This document shows, piece by piece, positions 1-8,845 of a stretch of DNA of 64,000 nucleotides. The stretch comes from Alphaproteobacteria bacterium (GTDB lineage: Bacteria; Pseudomonadota; Alphaproteobacteria; Reyranellales; Reyranellaceae): positions 62,001 to 126,000 of the forward strand of contig JAHBYP010000011.1 in the NCBI GenBank assembly GCA_019635875.1, in the 5' to 3' direction. Every line of letters begins with the position of its first letter. Position 1 is the first letter of the stretch. The position numbers and the translations under genes are program-made. The notes beneath the pieces were generated by a model that was not told where the DNA came from, did not search any database, and saw nothing but the letters and a program-made list of their open reading frames with translations.

Positions 1-1328
1 TCGACCCCGAACGCCGCCAGGCGATCGAGACACGCCTCGACCACAACGCGGCAGGCACCGAGCCGGCGGCGAACCCTGCGCTGGTCGACGAGCTGGCGAC
101 ACAGATGACGGAGGCGCCGAGCGTCTTCGCGCGCCGTGATCTGGTGCTGTCCATTGCGCACCACCCGCTCCCGCAATGGCAGCGCTTCCGCGATCTGCAA
201 GCCGGCCTCCGGCGCAACGACCCTGCGACCGAGGACGAGATCCACGCCATCAAGCGCGGCCTGCAGCTCGCCAACAAGATGCTGCCGGTAGACACGCCCG
301 ACGATGTCGCAACCAACTACCGCGCCGAGCTGGTCGACGAGATCGACACCTGGCGCAGGATCAACGGCAAGCATCCCGACGACGACACCATCCGGGAGAT
401 GCTGCAGCGAACGTTGCCTTCGACGGCGGCGGTTCACGCCATCAAGTTCCCGTTCAATCCGCAGCTTGATTCGCCAATCCACCCGGCCAGGCTGCCGGTG
501 CCACGACGCATGGAACGGCAGGCGATCGATCTGCTCCAGCTTCTCTGGCTGCTCTGGAGAGGCATCGCGATTGGCCTGAAGGTCGATCAGGACTCCACGC
601 CGCCGACTCGCTCGACCACGCCAACGCTTCCGCCGCCAGCCGACGGCCGGTCATCCGACAAAGCGACGCCGGCGCCCAATGTCTCCGAGGTGGAGAGGAG
701 CCCGGAACCGGGCAACTCTTTCGTGCTGGCCCCGCGCATCACGCCCGCGCCACCCGTGAAGCCATTGCCGGGCTTCTCGCCAGCGCCGCATGTTCCTCCG
801 CTGCCGGGGATCATTCCCCTTCCGCAAGAGCCATCGATTCTCAAGGGACCCGAGCTCGATCCTCCACAGCTACCGTCGCGATTGGAGAACATTCCCCAGA
901 TTGAGCCTGGCCCACTCATCGTAACTTCAGACAACCTGAGCGAGGCCCTCAGGATCTACGGCCGGGAGCGTTGGGAGCTGCATCATCACTTCCCTCGGCA
1001 ATGGTGGAAGCCCAACGGTCCGGACAGCATTCCGTTCGGACCGGGGGCCAAGAAATTCTTCGACAAGCAGTTGATCCTGATTCCGAAGAGTCAGCATTGG
1101 GGTACGCTGCACAGCAAGTACAATGAGGCCGTTGGAGAAGCGTTGAAGATCTACCTGGCAGGTAAGAGCCAGGCTGACATCGAGAACATGGACGAAATCG
1201 AGGCCAAAAAATGCTTCGACGAAGTGATAGAAATGGTACGAGAGCGGGGCAGTGCCGAAGCCAAAGAGTTTTTAAAGAACATAGGAAGATTTGAGCCGAA
1301 GAATGACAATACTCCCCGGATTCAATAG
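1..1328 (+). CDS. Podoviral ejection-type trunk protein with C-terminal HHxFP nuclease-like toxin domain (5' partial)
   Basis: The frame is open from base 3, so the gene starts before the window; 441 residues are visible. The first part matches, nearly residue for residue, the trunk of the protein at 20270-22555 from about its residue 353, including LPLPQWQRFRDLQAG and the hydrophobic LLQLLWLLWRGIAIGL. A proline-rich linker follows (about bases 590-900). The C-terminal ~130 residues differ from both other copies and carry ELHHHFPRQWW and, further on, H-W-G-T-L-H. HHxFP with a downstream H..LH resembles HNH-fold nuclease toxins of the DUF2380/SitA type; this is motif recognition by eye. The gene is followed 8 bases later by a small gene that fits an immunity role. 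I infer a polymorphic toxin on a phage virion-protein trunk; the nuclease call is moderately confident, delivery is inference. Confidence 0.75.
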   Translation, partial: DPERRQAIETRLDHNAAGTEPAANPALVDELATQMTEAPSVFARRDLVLSIAHHPLPQWQRFRDLQAGLRRNDPATEDEIHAIKRGLQLANKMLPVDTPDDVATNYRAELVDEIDTWRRINGKHPDDDTIREMLQRTLPSTAAVHAIKFPFNPQLDSPIHPARLPVPRRMERQAIDLLQLLWLLWRGIAIGLKVDQDSTPPTRSTTPTLPPPADGRSSDKATPAPNVSEVERSPEPGNSFVLAPRITPAPPVKPLPGFSPAPHVPPLPGIIPLPQEPSILKGPELDPPQLPSRLENIPQIEPGPLIVTSDNLSEALRIYGRERWELHHHFPRQWWKPNGPDSIPFGPGAKKFFDKQLILIPKSQHWGTLHSKYNEAVGEALKIYLAGKSQADIENMDEIEAKKCFDEVIEMVRERGSAEAKEFLKNIGRFEPKNDNTPRIQ

Positions 1329-1336
1329 GTGACGTG

Positions 1337-2032
1337 ATGACGAATGCCCAAGATGAAGATCAGATGGCGCGAGAACTTCGCCTGGTTTCTCCAGATATCG
1401 GCGGCGTGGGTGCGCTGGGGAAGGTGGATGGTACGCAGTTGTTCTCTCTCCGGCTCGCTCGCATGCTCACCACTGACGAAATTGTGGCCGTATGCCGCCT
1501 CATGGCGGCAGAAATCCGAGCCACTATTCCCGAAAGACCAGATGGGTGGGCCGCAGCCATCCGTTTCTGGCAACATGGTGGCTCCTTCATACAACCGATG
1601 GGTAACTATTTCCTCGGATGGGCAGGACGGGCGGATGAGTGGTCTGTGTACGAAGGCCAGGACCGGAAAGACACGGCTCACGCTGACTGGCTGGCCTTGC
1701 GCGAGCGCCTGAGGGCGGCGCTGGCCGCGCTCGGGACCGAGGGAGAAGCAAATCGCCATACTGGCGACTTCGCCCTGATGAAAGGTGAAACATTCCCGCG
1801 CGAACACTGGGTATACATCTGCCGAGCCGAGTTCCTGACGAGGGACGTGATCACCGCCATTCAAGATGTGCTCAGAAACGGCTACAGCGAATGGATGGTT
1901 GATATCACATTCGCCCTTCCCCCTCCCTTCGACGACCTCCTGCGGGGCATCGAGATCCGAGCCAACGGCGTCAAGGAGATATGGGACAGGGACGAAGTTG
2001 AAAGAGTACTTGGCGACCGCCTGAAGATATAG
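1337..2032 (+). CDS. Putative immunity protein for the upstream HHxFP toxin
   Basis: A 231-residue protein whose family I do not recognise. It has no signal peptide and no membrane segment, is acidic overall and rich in W/F (for example WAAAIRFWQHGG and NYFLGWAGRADEW), as is common in cytosolic immunity proteins. It starts 8 bases after the toxin stop; GTG at 1334 and ATG at 1337 are both possible, with AGGTGA just upstream, and I chose the ATG. It shares no visible similarity with the putative immunity proteins at 18762-20099 or 57471-58226, matching the fact that its toxin domain is different too. Immunity function rests on position and size only. The next gene downstream is convergent and unrelated (LLM oxidoreductase). 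Confidence 0.6.
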   Translation: MTNAQDEDQMARELRLVSPDIGGVGALGKVDGTQLFSLRLARMLTTDEIVAVCRLMAAEIRATIPERPDGWAAAIRFWQHGGSFIQPMGNYFLGWAGRADEWSVYEGQDRKDTAHADWLALRERLRAALAALGTEGEANRHTGDFALMKGETFPREHWVYICRAEFLTRDVITAIQDVLRNGYSEWMVDITFALPPPFDDLLRGIEIRANGVKEIWDRDEVERVLGDRLKI

Positions 2033-2107
2033 GCAAGAAAGACGCGCCAGTGGCCGGCGCGTTGACGCCGCCCCCGGTTGAACCTCATGTGGACCGCGCA
2101 CAGGCGA

Positions 2108-2959
2108 TCAGGTATCCGCCAGCGCCTTCAGCATCCGATCGCGCGCCGCGAAGTCGCCCTCGTCGTGCACCGGCTGCACGCAGACATGCGTCGCGCCGGC
2201 GGTGAAGTGGGCGCGCAGGCCGTGCTTGATGGTCTCGGCGTCGCCCCACAGGCACATGGCGTCGATGAAGCGGTCGCTGCCGCCGTTCGACAGGTCGTCC
2301 TCGGTGAAGCCCTCGCGCAGCCAGTTGTTGCGGTAGTTGGGCAGCACCATGTAGCGCGCCAGTTCCTTGCGGCCCAACGCCCTCGCCTTCGCCGGATCGG
2401 TCTCGATCGTGACCTTCTGCTCGACGGCGAGGATCTTGCCCGCGCCGAGGATCTTCGCGGCCTGCGCCGTGTGCTTGGGCGTGACGTTGTAGGGCACGGC
2501 GCCCATCGACTTCTCGCCGCTCAGCGCCAGCATCTTGGGCCCGAGCGCGGCGACCACCACCGGCTGGCCCTCGCCGTCCTTGTTGATGCCCTCGAGATAG
2601 GCGCGCATGGCGCCCAGCGGCTTGTCGTAGCGATGGCCGCGCAGGCCCTCGACCATCGGGATGTGGCTGACGCCGAGGCCCAGGATGAATCGATCGCCGT
2701 GCAGCGCGTTGAGCGACACCGTGGCACGGCGCGCGGTGAAGGCGTCGCGGGCGTAGATGTTGGCGATCGAGCTGCCGATCACCAGCTTCTCGCTGGCGCC
2801 CAGCAGGAAGTCGGCCAGCGACATCGATTCGTAGCCGCGCGACTCCGGGTACCAGAAGGCCGCGTAGCCGTTGCCCTCGACCGTGCGCATCAGCGCGCGC
2901 AGGCCCGGCCCGTCGAGCCGGTCGGTCGGATACCATACACCCAGGCGTCCAAGCTTCAT
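2108..2959 (-). CDS. LLM-class flavin/F420-dependent oxidoreductase (TIGR03620-like)
   Basis: A 283-residue luciferase-like (bacterial luciferase TIM-barrel) oxidoreductase. It begins MKLGRLGVWYPTDRLDG, has the cofactor-site region GYAAFWYPESRGYE and the strand LVIGSSIANIYARD, and HGDRFILGLGVSH in the middle, as in the TIGR03620 group. Family members use FMN or F420; the sequence does not tell which, and no F420 biosynthesis gene is in the window. The ATG overlaps the stop of the upstream LLM gene (TGATG), so the two are translationally coupled and probably act in the same, unknown, oxidation of a small organic substrate. A longer frame upstream of 2959 is the shadow of the preceding gene. 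Confidence 0.85.
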   Translation of the reverse strand: MKLGRLGVWYPTDRLDGPGLRALMRTVEGNGYAAFWYPESRGYESMSLADFLLGASEKLVIGSSIANIYARDAFTARRATVSLNALHGDRFILGLGVSHIPMVEGLRGHRYDKPLGAMRAYLEGINKDGEGQPVVVAALGPKMLALSGEKSMGAVPYNVTPKHTAQAAKILGAGKILAVEQKVTIETDPAKARALGRKELARYMVLPNYRNNWLREGFTEDDLSNGGSDRFIDAMCLWGDAETIKHGLRAHFTAGATHVCVQPVHDEGDFAARDRMLKALADT

Positions 2960-4059
2960 CACGCGGCCCTCCCGAGGATCGTGCGTCGCACCGGCTCCAG
3001 GCTGCGTCCCTGGATGTCCTGCGCCAGGCCGCGCAGGATGTCCTTGTCCCTCGCGCTCTTCACCGCGATCGAGAACTCGCAATGCGTCACCACCTTGCCG
3101 TAACGCTCGGCGAGCTTCCTGGCGATCTGGTCGTAGGTGGCGACGGTGACGTAGTTGTGCAGCACGTCGTCGCTGATGTGCTGCGCCATCTCCTCCCAGC
3201 GCTGGGCGCGCGAGAGCAGCTTGAGTTTGTCGGCGAGATCGCCGAGGCCGAGATGCTCGAAGGCGGCGCGGTATTGCGGCGTGGAGGCGTAGAAGGAGAT
3301 GCGGGCGCGCGCATCCTCCACCCTGGGCGCCAGCTCGGCCTCGGTGGCGGCGGTCACCACCAGCGGCTTCATGCAGACCTGGAAATTGTCCAGCGATCGG
3401 CCCGTGCGCTGGGCGCCTTCGCGGATCGCCGGCAGCATTACCTGCTCGATATACGAGGGCGTGCACACCGGATGGGCGCGCACGCCGTCGGCGACCTCGC
3501 CGCAGATACGGCTCATGATCGAGTTCACCGCGGCGATGTGGATCGGGATGTCGGGATGCTCGATCGGGCCGGGATTGAACAGCGGCACCATCAGGTTGAT
3601 GGTGTAGTGCTCGCCCTGCACGTCGAGCTTCGTGCCGTTCTGCCAGTGGTCCCACACCGCGCGCACCGCGCGCACGTATTCGCGGATCCACGGGCCGGCG
3701 GGCGAGGCCTTCATGCCGAAGCGCCGCTCGATATGGGCGCGCACCTGCGTGCCCAGGCCCAGCACGTGGCGCCCGCGCGACAGCTTCTGCAGGGTCCAGG
3801 CGCTCATCGCCATCACCGTCGGGCTGCGCGGAAAGGCGATGGCCACCGAGGTGCCGAGCTTCAGCCTCTTCGTGCTCTGCGCCGCCAGCGCCAGCAGGAT
3901 GAACGGGTCGTCCTTGGTCTCCTCGACCACCAGCCCGTCATAGCCGAGCTCCTCCAGCAGCGCGGCCTGCGCGGCGATGCTGTGCAGATCGAGCGGGATC
4001 TCCGGTGCGCGCAGTCCGGGGTCGACCTTGCCCAGCGGCAGCAGGGTTTCGAGCAGCAT
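2959..4059 (-). CDS. LLM-class flavin/F420-dependent oxidoreductase (TIGR03617-like)
   Basis: A 366-residue luciferase-like monooxygenase fold protein. Typical segments are EELGYDGLVVEETKDDPF near residue 36, the strand RLKLGTSVAIAFPRSP, and SRGRHVLGLGTQVRAHIERR, which match the TIGR03617 group of probable F420- or FMN-dependent enzymes. It is first in a two-gene operon with another LLM protein, whose start it overlaps. The 4081-4147 palindromic repeat lies directly upstream and separates it from a SnoaL-like/SMP-30/PhyH group on the same strand, which may be the same transcription unit. Substrate unknown. Confidence 0.85.
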   Translation of the reverse strand: MLLETLLPLGKVDPGLRAPEIPLDLHSIAAQAALLEELGYDGLVVEETKDDPFILLALAAQSTKRLKLGTSVAIAFPRSPTVMAMSAWTLQKLSRGRHVLGLGTQVRAHIERRFGMKASPAGPWIREYVRAVRAVWDHWQNGTKLDVQGEHYTINLMVPLFNPGPIEHPDIPIHIAAVNSIMSRICGEVADGVRAHPVCTPSYIEQVMLPAIREGAQRTGRSLDNFQVCMKPLVVTAATEAELAPRVEDARARISFYASTPQYRAAFEHLGLGDLADKLKLLSRAQRWEEMAQHISDDVLHNYVTVATYDQIARKLAERYGKVVTHCEFSIAVKSARDKDILRGLAQDIQGRSLEPVRRTILGRAA

Positions 4060-4080
4060 GTTCGGGCTCCACCATCACGC

Positions 4081-4147
4081 TGTCATTCCGAGCGCAGCGA
4101 GGAATCCAGCGAGATCGACTGGATTCCTCGCTGCGCTCGGAATGACA
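4081..4147. repeat. Family A intergenic palindrome
   Basis: Near-perfect inverted repeat with arms TGTCATTCCGAGCGCAGCGA... and its reverse complement around a ~9-base loop. Related copies lie at 30103-30160, 32514-32580 and 37569-37633, with diverged versions at 36512-36613 and 42741-42840. All are between genes, immediately after or before a coding region, so they may act as REP-like elements or hairpins protecting or attenuating transcripts. Confidence 0.9.
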
Positions 4148-4153
4148 GGAACT

Positions 4154-4528
4154 CTACGCCGGCAGGCGTGTCGACTGCCAGGTGGTCATCTGCCATTTGC
4201 CGTCGCGGTTGGCGTAGGCCAGCATGAAGCGGATGGCGAAGGCGTTGGGCGTGCCGTTGGACGTCACCTTGATCTGCGCCTTGCCGGTCAGCACCACGGC
4301 GCTGCCGAGATCCTGCGCCACCACCTCCGACGGCTCGACGGCGGAGTAGACGGTGGCGCCCGACTCCATGTTGCCGATGAGGCTCGCCTTGGTGTCGATG
4401 CGCGCCGAGGAATGGGTGTAGATCAGGTCGTCGGCGATCAGCTCCCGGAGCGTCGCGATGTCCTTGCTGCCCATCGCCGCCATGCGCCGGGCATCGAGGT
4501 CGATGATCATCTGTCCGCTGCCGGCCAT
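4154..4528 (-). CDS. SnoaL-like / DUF4440 nuclear transport factor 2 fold protein
   Basis: A 124-residue protein with the cone-shaped NTF2-like pattern: LDARRMAAMGSKDIATLREL at the start, LIADDLIYTHSSARIDTKAS, then a beta-rich half ending in KWQMTTWQSTRLPA. The ending resembles DUF4440 members. Such proteins are small hydrolases, isomerases or binding proteins; none of those activities can be assigned here. The start at 4528 is preceded by AGGAGACAGCC, a good ribosome site. It lies 53 bases after an SMP-30-like gene on the same strand and probably shares its transcript. Confidence 0.8.
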   Translation of the reverse strand: MAGSGQMIIDLDARRMAAMGSKDIATLRELIADDLIYTHSSARIDTKASLIGNMESGATVYSAVEPSEVVAQDLGSAVVLTGKAQIKVTSNGTPNAFAIRFMLAYANRDGKWQMTTWQSTRLPA

Positions 4529-4581
4529 GGCTGTCTCCTCTTGTCTTCGCTTTCCCTTCCCCCGGAGGGGGAAGGCAAGGA

Positions 4582-5493
4582 TCAGTTGTAGTTCAGCTTC
4601 AGGCCGGGCTCCGGCCATTGCATGACGCCGAGCTGGCCCTGGTCCGACAGCGTGATGTACGCCGTCTTCATGTCGGGGCCGCCGAAGCAGATGTTGGTGG
4701 GATAGATGTCCGGCATCTTGACCGCGCGCACGATCTCGCCCTTGGGCGAGATCTCGGTGATGAAGCCGGTGGTCAGCGTGGCGACGCAGATGTTGCCGCT
4801 GGCCATGACGGCGAGGCTGTCGAAGCGCGCCTTGCCGGGCAGGCCCATGATCATGCGCCCGCCATGCGGCGCGTGGCCCGAGGGCTTGCGCACGACGCCG
4901 GGCGCCTCGATGTCGAAGGCCCACAGCCGCGCGCCCTCGGTGTCGGCGACGTAGAGGGTCTTCTCGTCGGGCGAGAGTCCGCAGCCATTGGGACTGAGGA
5001 TCGGATAGGCGAGACAGGCGATCTTCGAGCCGTCGGGCTGCGCGTAGTACAGCCCGCCGTGATCGCGATGGCGCGCGTAGCGCTTGCCGAGGTCGGTGAA
5101 GTAGAAGCCGCCCGCCCTGTCGAACACCAGGTCGTTGGGCGCCGACAGCTTGTGGCCGTCGCAGTCGCTGTAGAGCAGCCTGGCGACGCCCGTGTCGCGC
5201 TCGATTCGCTGGATCGAGCCGCCCACATAGTCGGGATGCGGCCCCTGTCCCATCGAGACGCCTTCGACGTAGCGGCTGCCGCCGTTGTTGCAGAGATAGA
5301 GCGCGCCGTCGGGGCCGACCGCCAGCCCGTTGGGCCCGCCGCCGGCGGCGGAGAACAGCGAGACCTTGCCGTCGGGCGTCACGCGCGAGCAGCGCTGGTT
5401 GCGGATTTCCGTGACGATCACCGAGCCGTCGGGCATCGCCACCGGCCCCTCGGGAAAGCCCAGGCCGGTGGCCAGGATCTGCACGTCGGTCAT
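4582..5493 (-). CDS. SMP-30/gluconolactonase/LRE family protein
   Basis: A 303-residue six-bladed propeller of the SMP-30/gluconolaconase family. Visible family marks are LGFPEGPVAMPDGSVIVTEI at the start, the metal-site region LSAPNDLVFDRAGGFYFTDL (N-D-L and F-T-D), and LSPNGCGLSPDEKTLYVADT, which supplies the N and D ligands. Members hydrolyse lactones using a divalent metal. There is no signal peptide, so it should be cytosolic. It lies 8 bases downstream of a PhyH-type dioxygenase and upstream of a SnoaL-like gene, suggesting a short catabolic operon in which a hydroxylated or lactone intermediate is opened. Substrate unknown. Confidence 0.88.
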   Translation of the reverse strand: MTDVQILATGLGFPEGPVAMPDGSVIVTEIRNQRCSRVTPDGKVSLFSAAGGGPNGLAVGPDGALYLCNNGGSRYVEGVSMGQGPHPDYVGGSIQRIERDTGVARLLYSDCDGHKLSAPNDLVFDRAGGFYFTDLGKRYARHRDHGGLYYAQPDGSKIACLAYPILSPNGCGLSPDEKTLYVADTEGARLWAFDIEAPGVVRKPSGHAPHGGRMIMGLPGKARFDSLAVMASGNICVATLTTGFITEISPKGEIVRAVKMPDIYPTNICFGGPDMKTAYITLSDQGQLGVMQWPEPGLKLNYN

Positions 5494-5501
5494 GGTTCTC
5501 C

Positions 5502-6656
5502 TCAGATGCTGATGTCGAGCAGGTTGTAGTCCTTGATCGAGGCCTTCGCTGCCGCGTCCCAGGTGTAGCGCTCGCCCGACTGCACATGCGGCTGGTAGGC
5601 GAAGGGCGTCTCGTGCGGGAAGCGCTGGCGGCGCGCGTCGATGGCGTAGCCCAGCATCTTCGAGCGCTCGCGGATATGGCCCGCGTCATAGACCGTCGGC
5701 TTGGCGTGGATGCCGCCGCCCCGCACGTCGAGCACAGATCTGCGGCGATGGAAGCCGAAGTTCAGCGTGACGCGCCAGTCCTTGCTGGTGTTGGCGAAGG
5801 AGCCGTGCACGGCCTGCCGATTGGTGATCGCCACGTCGCCGGGCTTGCAGATGATCGGCACCGCGTCGGGCAGCCGATCGCTGCCGGCCTTCGCCATCAT
5901 GGCCTTGATGTCGACCTTGTTGAGCTTGTGCGAGCCGGGGATCACCCACACGCCGTTGGCCGGCGTGCAGCCATAGAGCTGGGCCATGAAGTTGAAGCCG
6001 TGCGTGCCCTGGTCCCATTCGGGATGGTCCCAGTGCGTCACGCCATCGCGATGCCAGGCGACCGAGGCGCCCAGCCCCGGCTCCTTGATGAAGATCGCCT
6101 CGTTGAACGGCGTGAAGTCGGGACCGTTGATCGCCGCGGCCACGGCCAGCAGCTGCGGATGGCCGTAGACGCGCAGATGGGCTTCGGAGAACTGCAGCGA
6201 GCCCAGGATGAGATAGACGATCTCCTTCGGCGCGTCGGCGGCGGCCCTAGGCTCGAACATCTTGGCGGGATGCCGCCCGTTGGCCAGCGTGGTGCCGCCG
6301 AAGGGATCGCCCAGCGGCTTCGACCACAGGAGGTTCGGCGCCTCGCAGTCGGCGGCCAGCGCCGGCCGGCCCTTGGCGTCGACCGGCGAGCCCTTCTCGC
6401 TCGGCAGGCGATCTAGGATATCCCGGAAGTCGGCCTCGATGTCGGCGAGCTCGTCTTCCTTCAGCACGCCCTCGAAGACGTAGAAGCCGCAGCGCCAATA
6501 GGCGTCGATAATCGCCGGATCGAGCTTGCCGTCGGCTGCGAGGCGGATCGGCCCGCGATTGCCCAGCGCGAAGGCTCGCGTCTCGCCCGCCTTCAGGTAG
6601 GCCTGCATGGCCGCTTCCTCGGGGCCGTAATCCACGGCCAGCGCCGGCTGGGTCAT
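5502..6656 (-). CDS. Phytanoyl-CoA dioxygenase (PhyH) family protein
   Basis: A 384-residue Fe(II)/2-oxoglutarate-dependent dioxygenase of the PhyH family. The iron site is visible as WHRDG (H-x-D) about two thirds along, with the distal histidine in AVHGSFANTSKDWR, whose arginine would bind 2-oxoglutarate. The frame extends to 6719, but I chose ATG 6656 (MTQPALAVDYGPEE) because it is preceded by AGGAAACGGAGG. Members hydroxylate small molecules, often natural products or lipids. It is first in the run PhyH, SMP-30, SnoaL-like, LLM, LLM on the minus strand. A second, unrelated PhyH protein lies at 46820-47593. Confidence 0.87.
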   Translation of the reverse strand: MTQPALAVDYGPEEAAMQAYLKAGETRAFALGNRGPIRLAADGKLDPAIIDAYWRCGFYVFEGVLKEDELADIEADFRDILDRLPSEKGSPVDAKGRPALAADCEAPNLLWSKPLGDPFGGTTLANGRHPAKMFEPRAAADAPKEIVYLILGSLQFSEAHLRVYGHPQLLAVAAAINGPDFTPFNEAIFIKEPGLGASVAWHRDGVTHWDHPEWDQGTHGFNFMAQLYGCTPANGVWVIPGSHKLNKVDIKAMMAKAGSDRLPDAVPIICKPGDVAITNRQAVHGSFANTSKDWRVTLNFGFHRRRSVLDVRGGGIHAKPTVYDAGHIRERSKMLGYAIDARRQRFPHETPFAYQPHVQSGERYTWDAAAKASIKDYNLLDISI

Positions 6657-6820
6657 GCCGCGTCCTCCGTTTCCTCCGACTTTGGCCGAAGGATAGGGCC
6701 GCGCGGCGGCGCCTGACAATCGGCGCAGCTTGCCTTCCCCGGCAAGGCAGGCATGATGGCCGGCAAGAACGAGTACAGACGCCTGCGGGAGGCGACGTCA
6801 TGCGTGGTCGAGTGCTATCT

Positions 6821-6945
6821 CTCCCTCTCCCCGCCTGCGGGGAGAGGGTCGGGGTGAGGGGTAGATTGGGGTTGCGCACGATGGCGGTGCGCCACTCCTT
6901 GCGGCCCCTCAACCCAACCCTCTCCCCGCAGGCGGGGAGAGGGAG
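6821..6945. repeat. Family C intergenic repeat (CTCCCCGC/GCGGGGAG type)
   Basis: Two outward hairpins, each CTCTCCCCGC..GCGGGGAGAG, flank a middle that is itself partly palindromic. A second copy is at 34441-34565, similar along its full ~125 bases including the middle TGCGCCACTC. It lies between divergent genes, upstream of the permease at 6990. Confidence 0.88.
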
Positions 6946-6989
6946 GAAGACGGCATATGCGAACGCCCTGCCCCACCGGGGGAAGGTAG

Positions 6990-7946
6990 ATGTATAGCTA
7001 CATCGCGCGGCGTCTGGCATTTGGCGCGGTGACCGTGCTCTTCGTGTCGATCATCGTCTTCGTGATCATGCGCATCCTGCCGGGCGACCCGCTGGTGGCG
7101 ATCTTCGGCCCCGAGGGCATGAGCAAGCTGACCGAGGCGCAGCGCGCGCACTACATGGCCGAACTGGGCCTGAGCGATCCGCTCTGGGTGCAGTACCTCG
7201 ACTGGGTCAAGGCCATCATCGCCGGCGATTTCGGCCGCTCCTTCTTCCGCTCCGAGAGCGTCGCCGAGATGATCGTCAGGCGCGGCGCCCTCACGGCCGA
7301 GATCGCGATCCTCTCGGTCCTCATCTCGTGGATCGTCGGCATCCCGGTTGCCATCGTCAGCGCGCGGAAGCCCAACAGCGTCGCCGACGGCGTCGTGCGC
7401 TTCTTCAGCATCCTGTTCCTCGCGGTGCCCGGCTTCTGGGTCGGCATGCTGATCGTGCTGGCGCTGCTGTTCTGGTTCGGCTACCGCGCGCCGATGGCCG
7501 GCGCCTCGCTGTTCGCCGATCCGCTCGCCAACTTCCAGCTGGTGATCGGCCCGGCCGTGGTGCTCGGCCTGGGCCAGGCCGCCTATATCGCGCGCATGGG
7601 CCGCTCGGCCCTGCTCGAGGTGATCCGCGAGGACTACGTGCGCACCGCGCGCGCCAAGGGACTGAACAACAGGCTGGTGATCGCGCTCCACGCGCTGCCC
7701 AACGCGCTGCTGCCGGTCATCACGCTGTCGGGCGTGCTGCTGGGACTCGTGCTGGCCGGCTCGATCCCGGTCGAGCGCGCCTTCGGCACGCCGGGCCTGG
7801 GCAACTCGATGTTCCAGGCCGTCAGCGAGCGCGATGTCTTCGTCATGCAGAACCTGGTGTTCCTCTACGCCGTGGTCTTCGTGGCGATCAACATCGCGGT
7901 CGACGTGACCATAGCCCTGCTCGATCCGAGGATCCGCTACCGATGA
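6990..7946 (+). CDS. Peptide/oligopeptide ABC transporter permease, DppB-type
   Basis: A 318-residue inner-membrane permease with six predicted membrane segments. The N-terminus MYSYIARRLAFGAVTVLFVS is typical of DppB/OppB, and the cytoplasmic EAA loop is visible as YVRTARAKGLNNRLVIALHA, where the ATPases dock. It overlaps the next permease by ATGA. The matching ATPases (10747-12815) and a substrate-binding protein (12929-14617) lie further on, separated by a beta-lactamase and its regulator, so I infer that these three blocks form one transporter. Substrate is probably a peptide or similar compound; specificity cannot be read from the permease. Confidence 0.92.
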   Translation: MYSYIARRLAFGAVTVLFVSIIVFVIMRILPGDPLVAIFGPEGMSKLTEAQRAHYMAELGLSDPLWVQYLDWVKAIIAGDFGRSFFRSESVAEMIVRRGALTAEIAILSVLISWIVGIPVAIVSARKPNSVADGVVRFFSILFLAVPGFWVGMLIVLALLFWFGYRAPMAGASLFADPLANFQLVIGPAVVLGLGQAAYIARMGRSALLEVIREDYVRTARAKGLNNRLVIALHALPNALLPVITLSGVLLGLVLAGSIPVERAFGTPGLGNSMFQAVSERDVFVMQNLVFLYAVVFVAINIAVDVTIALLDPRIRYR

Positions 7947-8845
7947 CCGTGACCTCGGCCGACCCCAACGCGCCCGCCGCGGCCGCGCCGCGCCGGCGCT
8001 CGATCCTGAGCGGCGTCATCACGCTGGCGCGCCGCTCGCCGATCTCGGCCTTCTGGGGCGTGGTCGCGGCCCTGATCGTGCTGATATCGATCAGCGCCGA
8101 TATCGTGGCCCCGCACCCGCCGCTGCAATCGAACTTCCGCGCCATGCAGAAGCCGCCCGGCGAGGCGCACTGGTTCGGCACCGACCAGGTCGGCCGCGAC
8201 ACGCTCTCGCGCGTGATCCATGGCAGCCAGACCTCGCTCACCGTGGCGGTCGGCGCCGTGCTGTTCGGCACGACGCTGGGTGCGCTGTGGGGCCTGGCCT
8301 GCGGCTATTTCGGCGGCCGCTTCGACATGATCAGCCAGCGCATCATCGAGTTCCTGCAATCCTTCCCCGATCTCATATTGGCGATGGCCATCGCCATGGC
8401 GCTCGGCGGCGGGCTGGGCACGGTGATCGTCGCCATCGCCATCACGCGAATACCCTTCGGCGGCCGCGTCATCCGGTCCGTCGTGCTGTCGCTGAAGGAG
8501 ATGCAGTACGTCGAGGCGGCGCGCGGGCTGGGTGCCTCCCACGCGCGCCTGATGTTCCGCCACATCCTGCCGCAATGCGTGGCGCCCTACCTGATCCTGG
8601 CCACGACGCATCTGGGCGTCGCCATCGTCATCGAGGCCTCGCTCGGCTTCCTCGGCGTCGGTATCCCGCCGCCGAATCCGACCTGGGGCAACATGCTGGC
8701 CGATGCGCTGAACGCCGGCCTGGTGCCGCCGTGGTGGTTGGTCTTCTTCCCCGGCGCCGCGATCACGCTCACCGTGCTCGCCTTCAACCTGCTGGGCGAC
8801 GGCATCCGCGACCTGCTCGATCCCAGGCTGCGCGGGGCGGTCTAG
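7943..8845 (+). CDS. Peptide/oligopeptide ABC transporter permease, DppC-type
   Basis: A 300-residue permease of the DppC/OppC type. A cytoplasmic N-terminal arm rich in A and R precedes the first membrane segment (ISAFWGVVAALIVLISISAD), followed by the family signature HWFGTDQVGRDTLSRVIHG and the EAA loop YVEAARGLGASHARLMFRHI. The end DGIRDLLDPRLRG is also characteristic. The start ATG at 7943 overlaps the DppB stop (ATGA), so the two are co-translated. Its last four bases overlap the convergent beta-lactamase gene. A longer open frame upstream to 7328 is a shadow of DppB. Confidence 0.92.
   Translation: MTVTSADPNAPAAAAPRRRSILSGVITLARRSPISAFWGVVAALIVLISISADIVAPHPPLQSNFRAMQKPPGEAHWFGTDQVGRDTLSRVIHGSQTSLTVAVGAVLFGTTLGALWGLACGYFGGRFDMISQRIIEFLQSFPDLILAMAIAMALGGGLGTVIVAIAITRIPFGGRVIRSVVLSLKEMQYVEAARGLGASHARLMFRHILPQCVAPYLILATTHLGVAIVIEASLGFLGVGIPPPNPTWGNMLADALNAGLVPPWWLVFFPGAAITLTVLAFNLLGDGIRDLLDPRLRGAV

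Noticed and set aside
2078-5529. Long plus-strand frames opposite the LLM, SMP-30 and PhyH genes
   Set aside because: Arginine/histidine/alanine-rich shadows of high-GC genes on the other strand without domain content.
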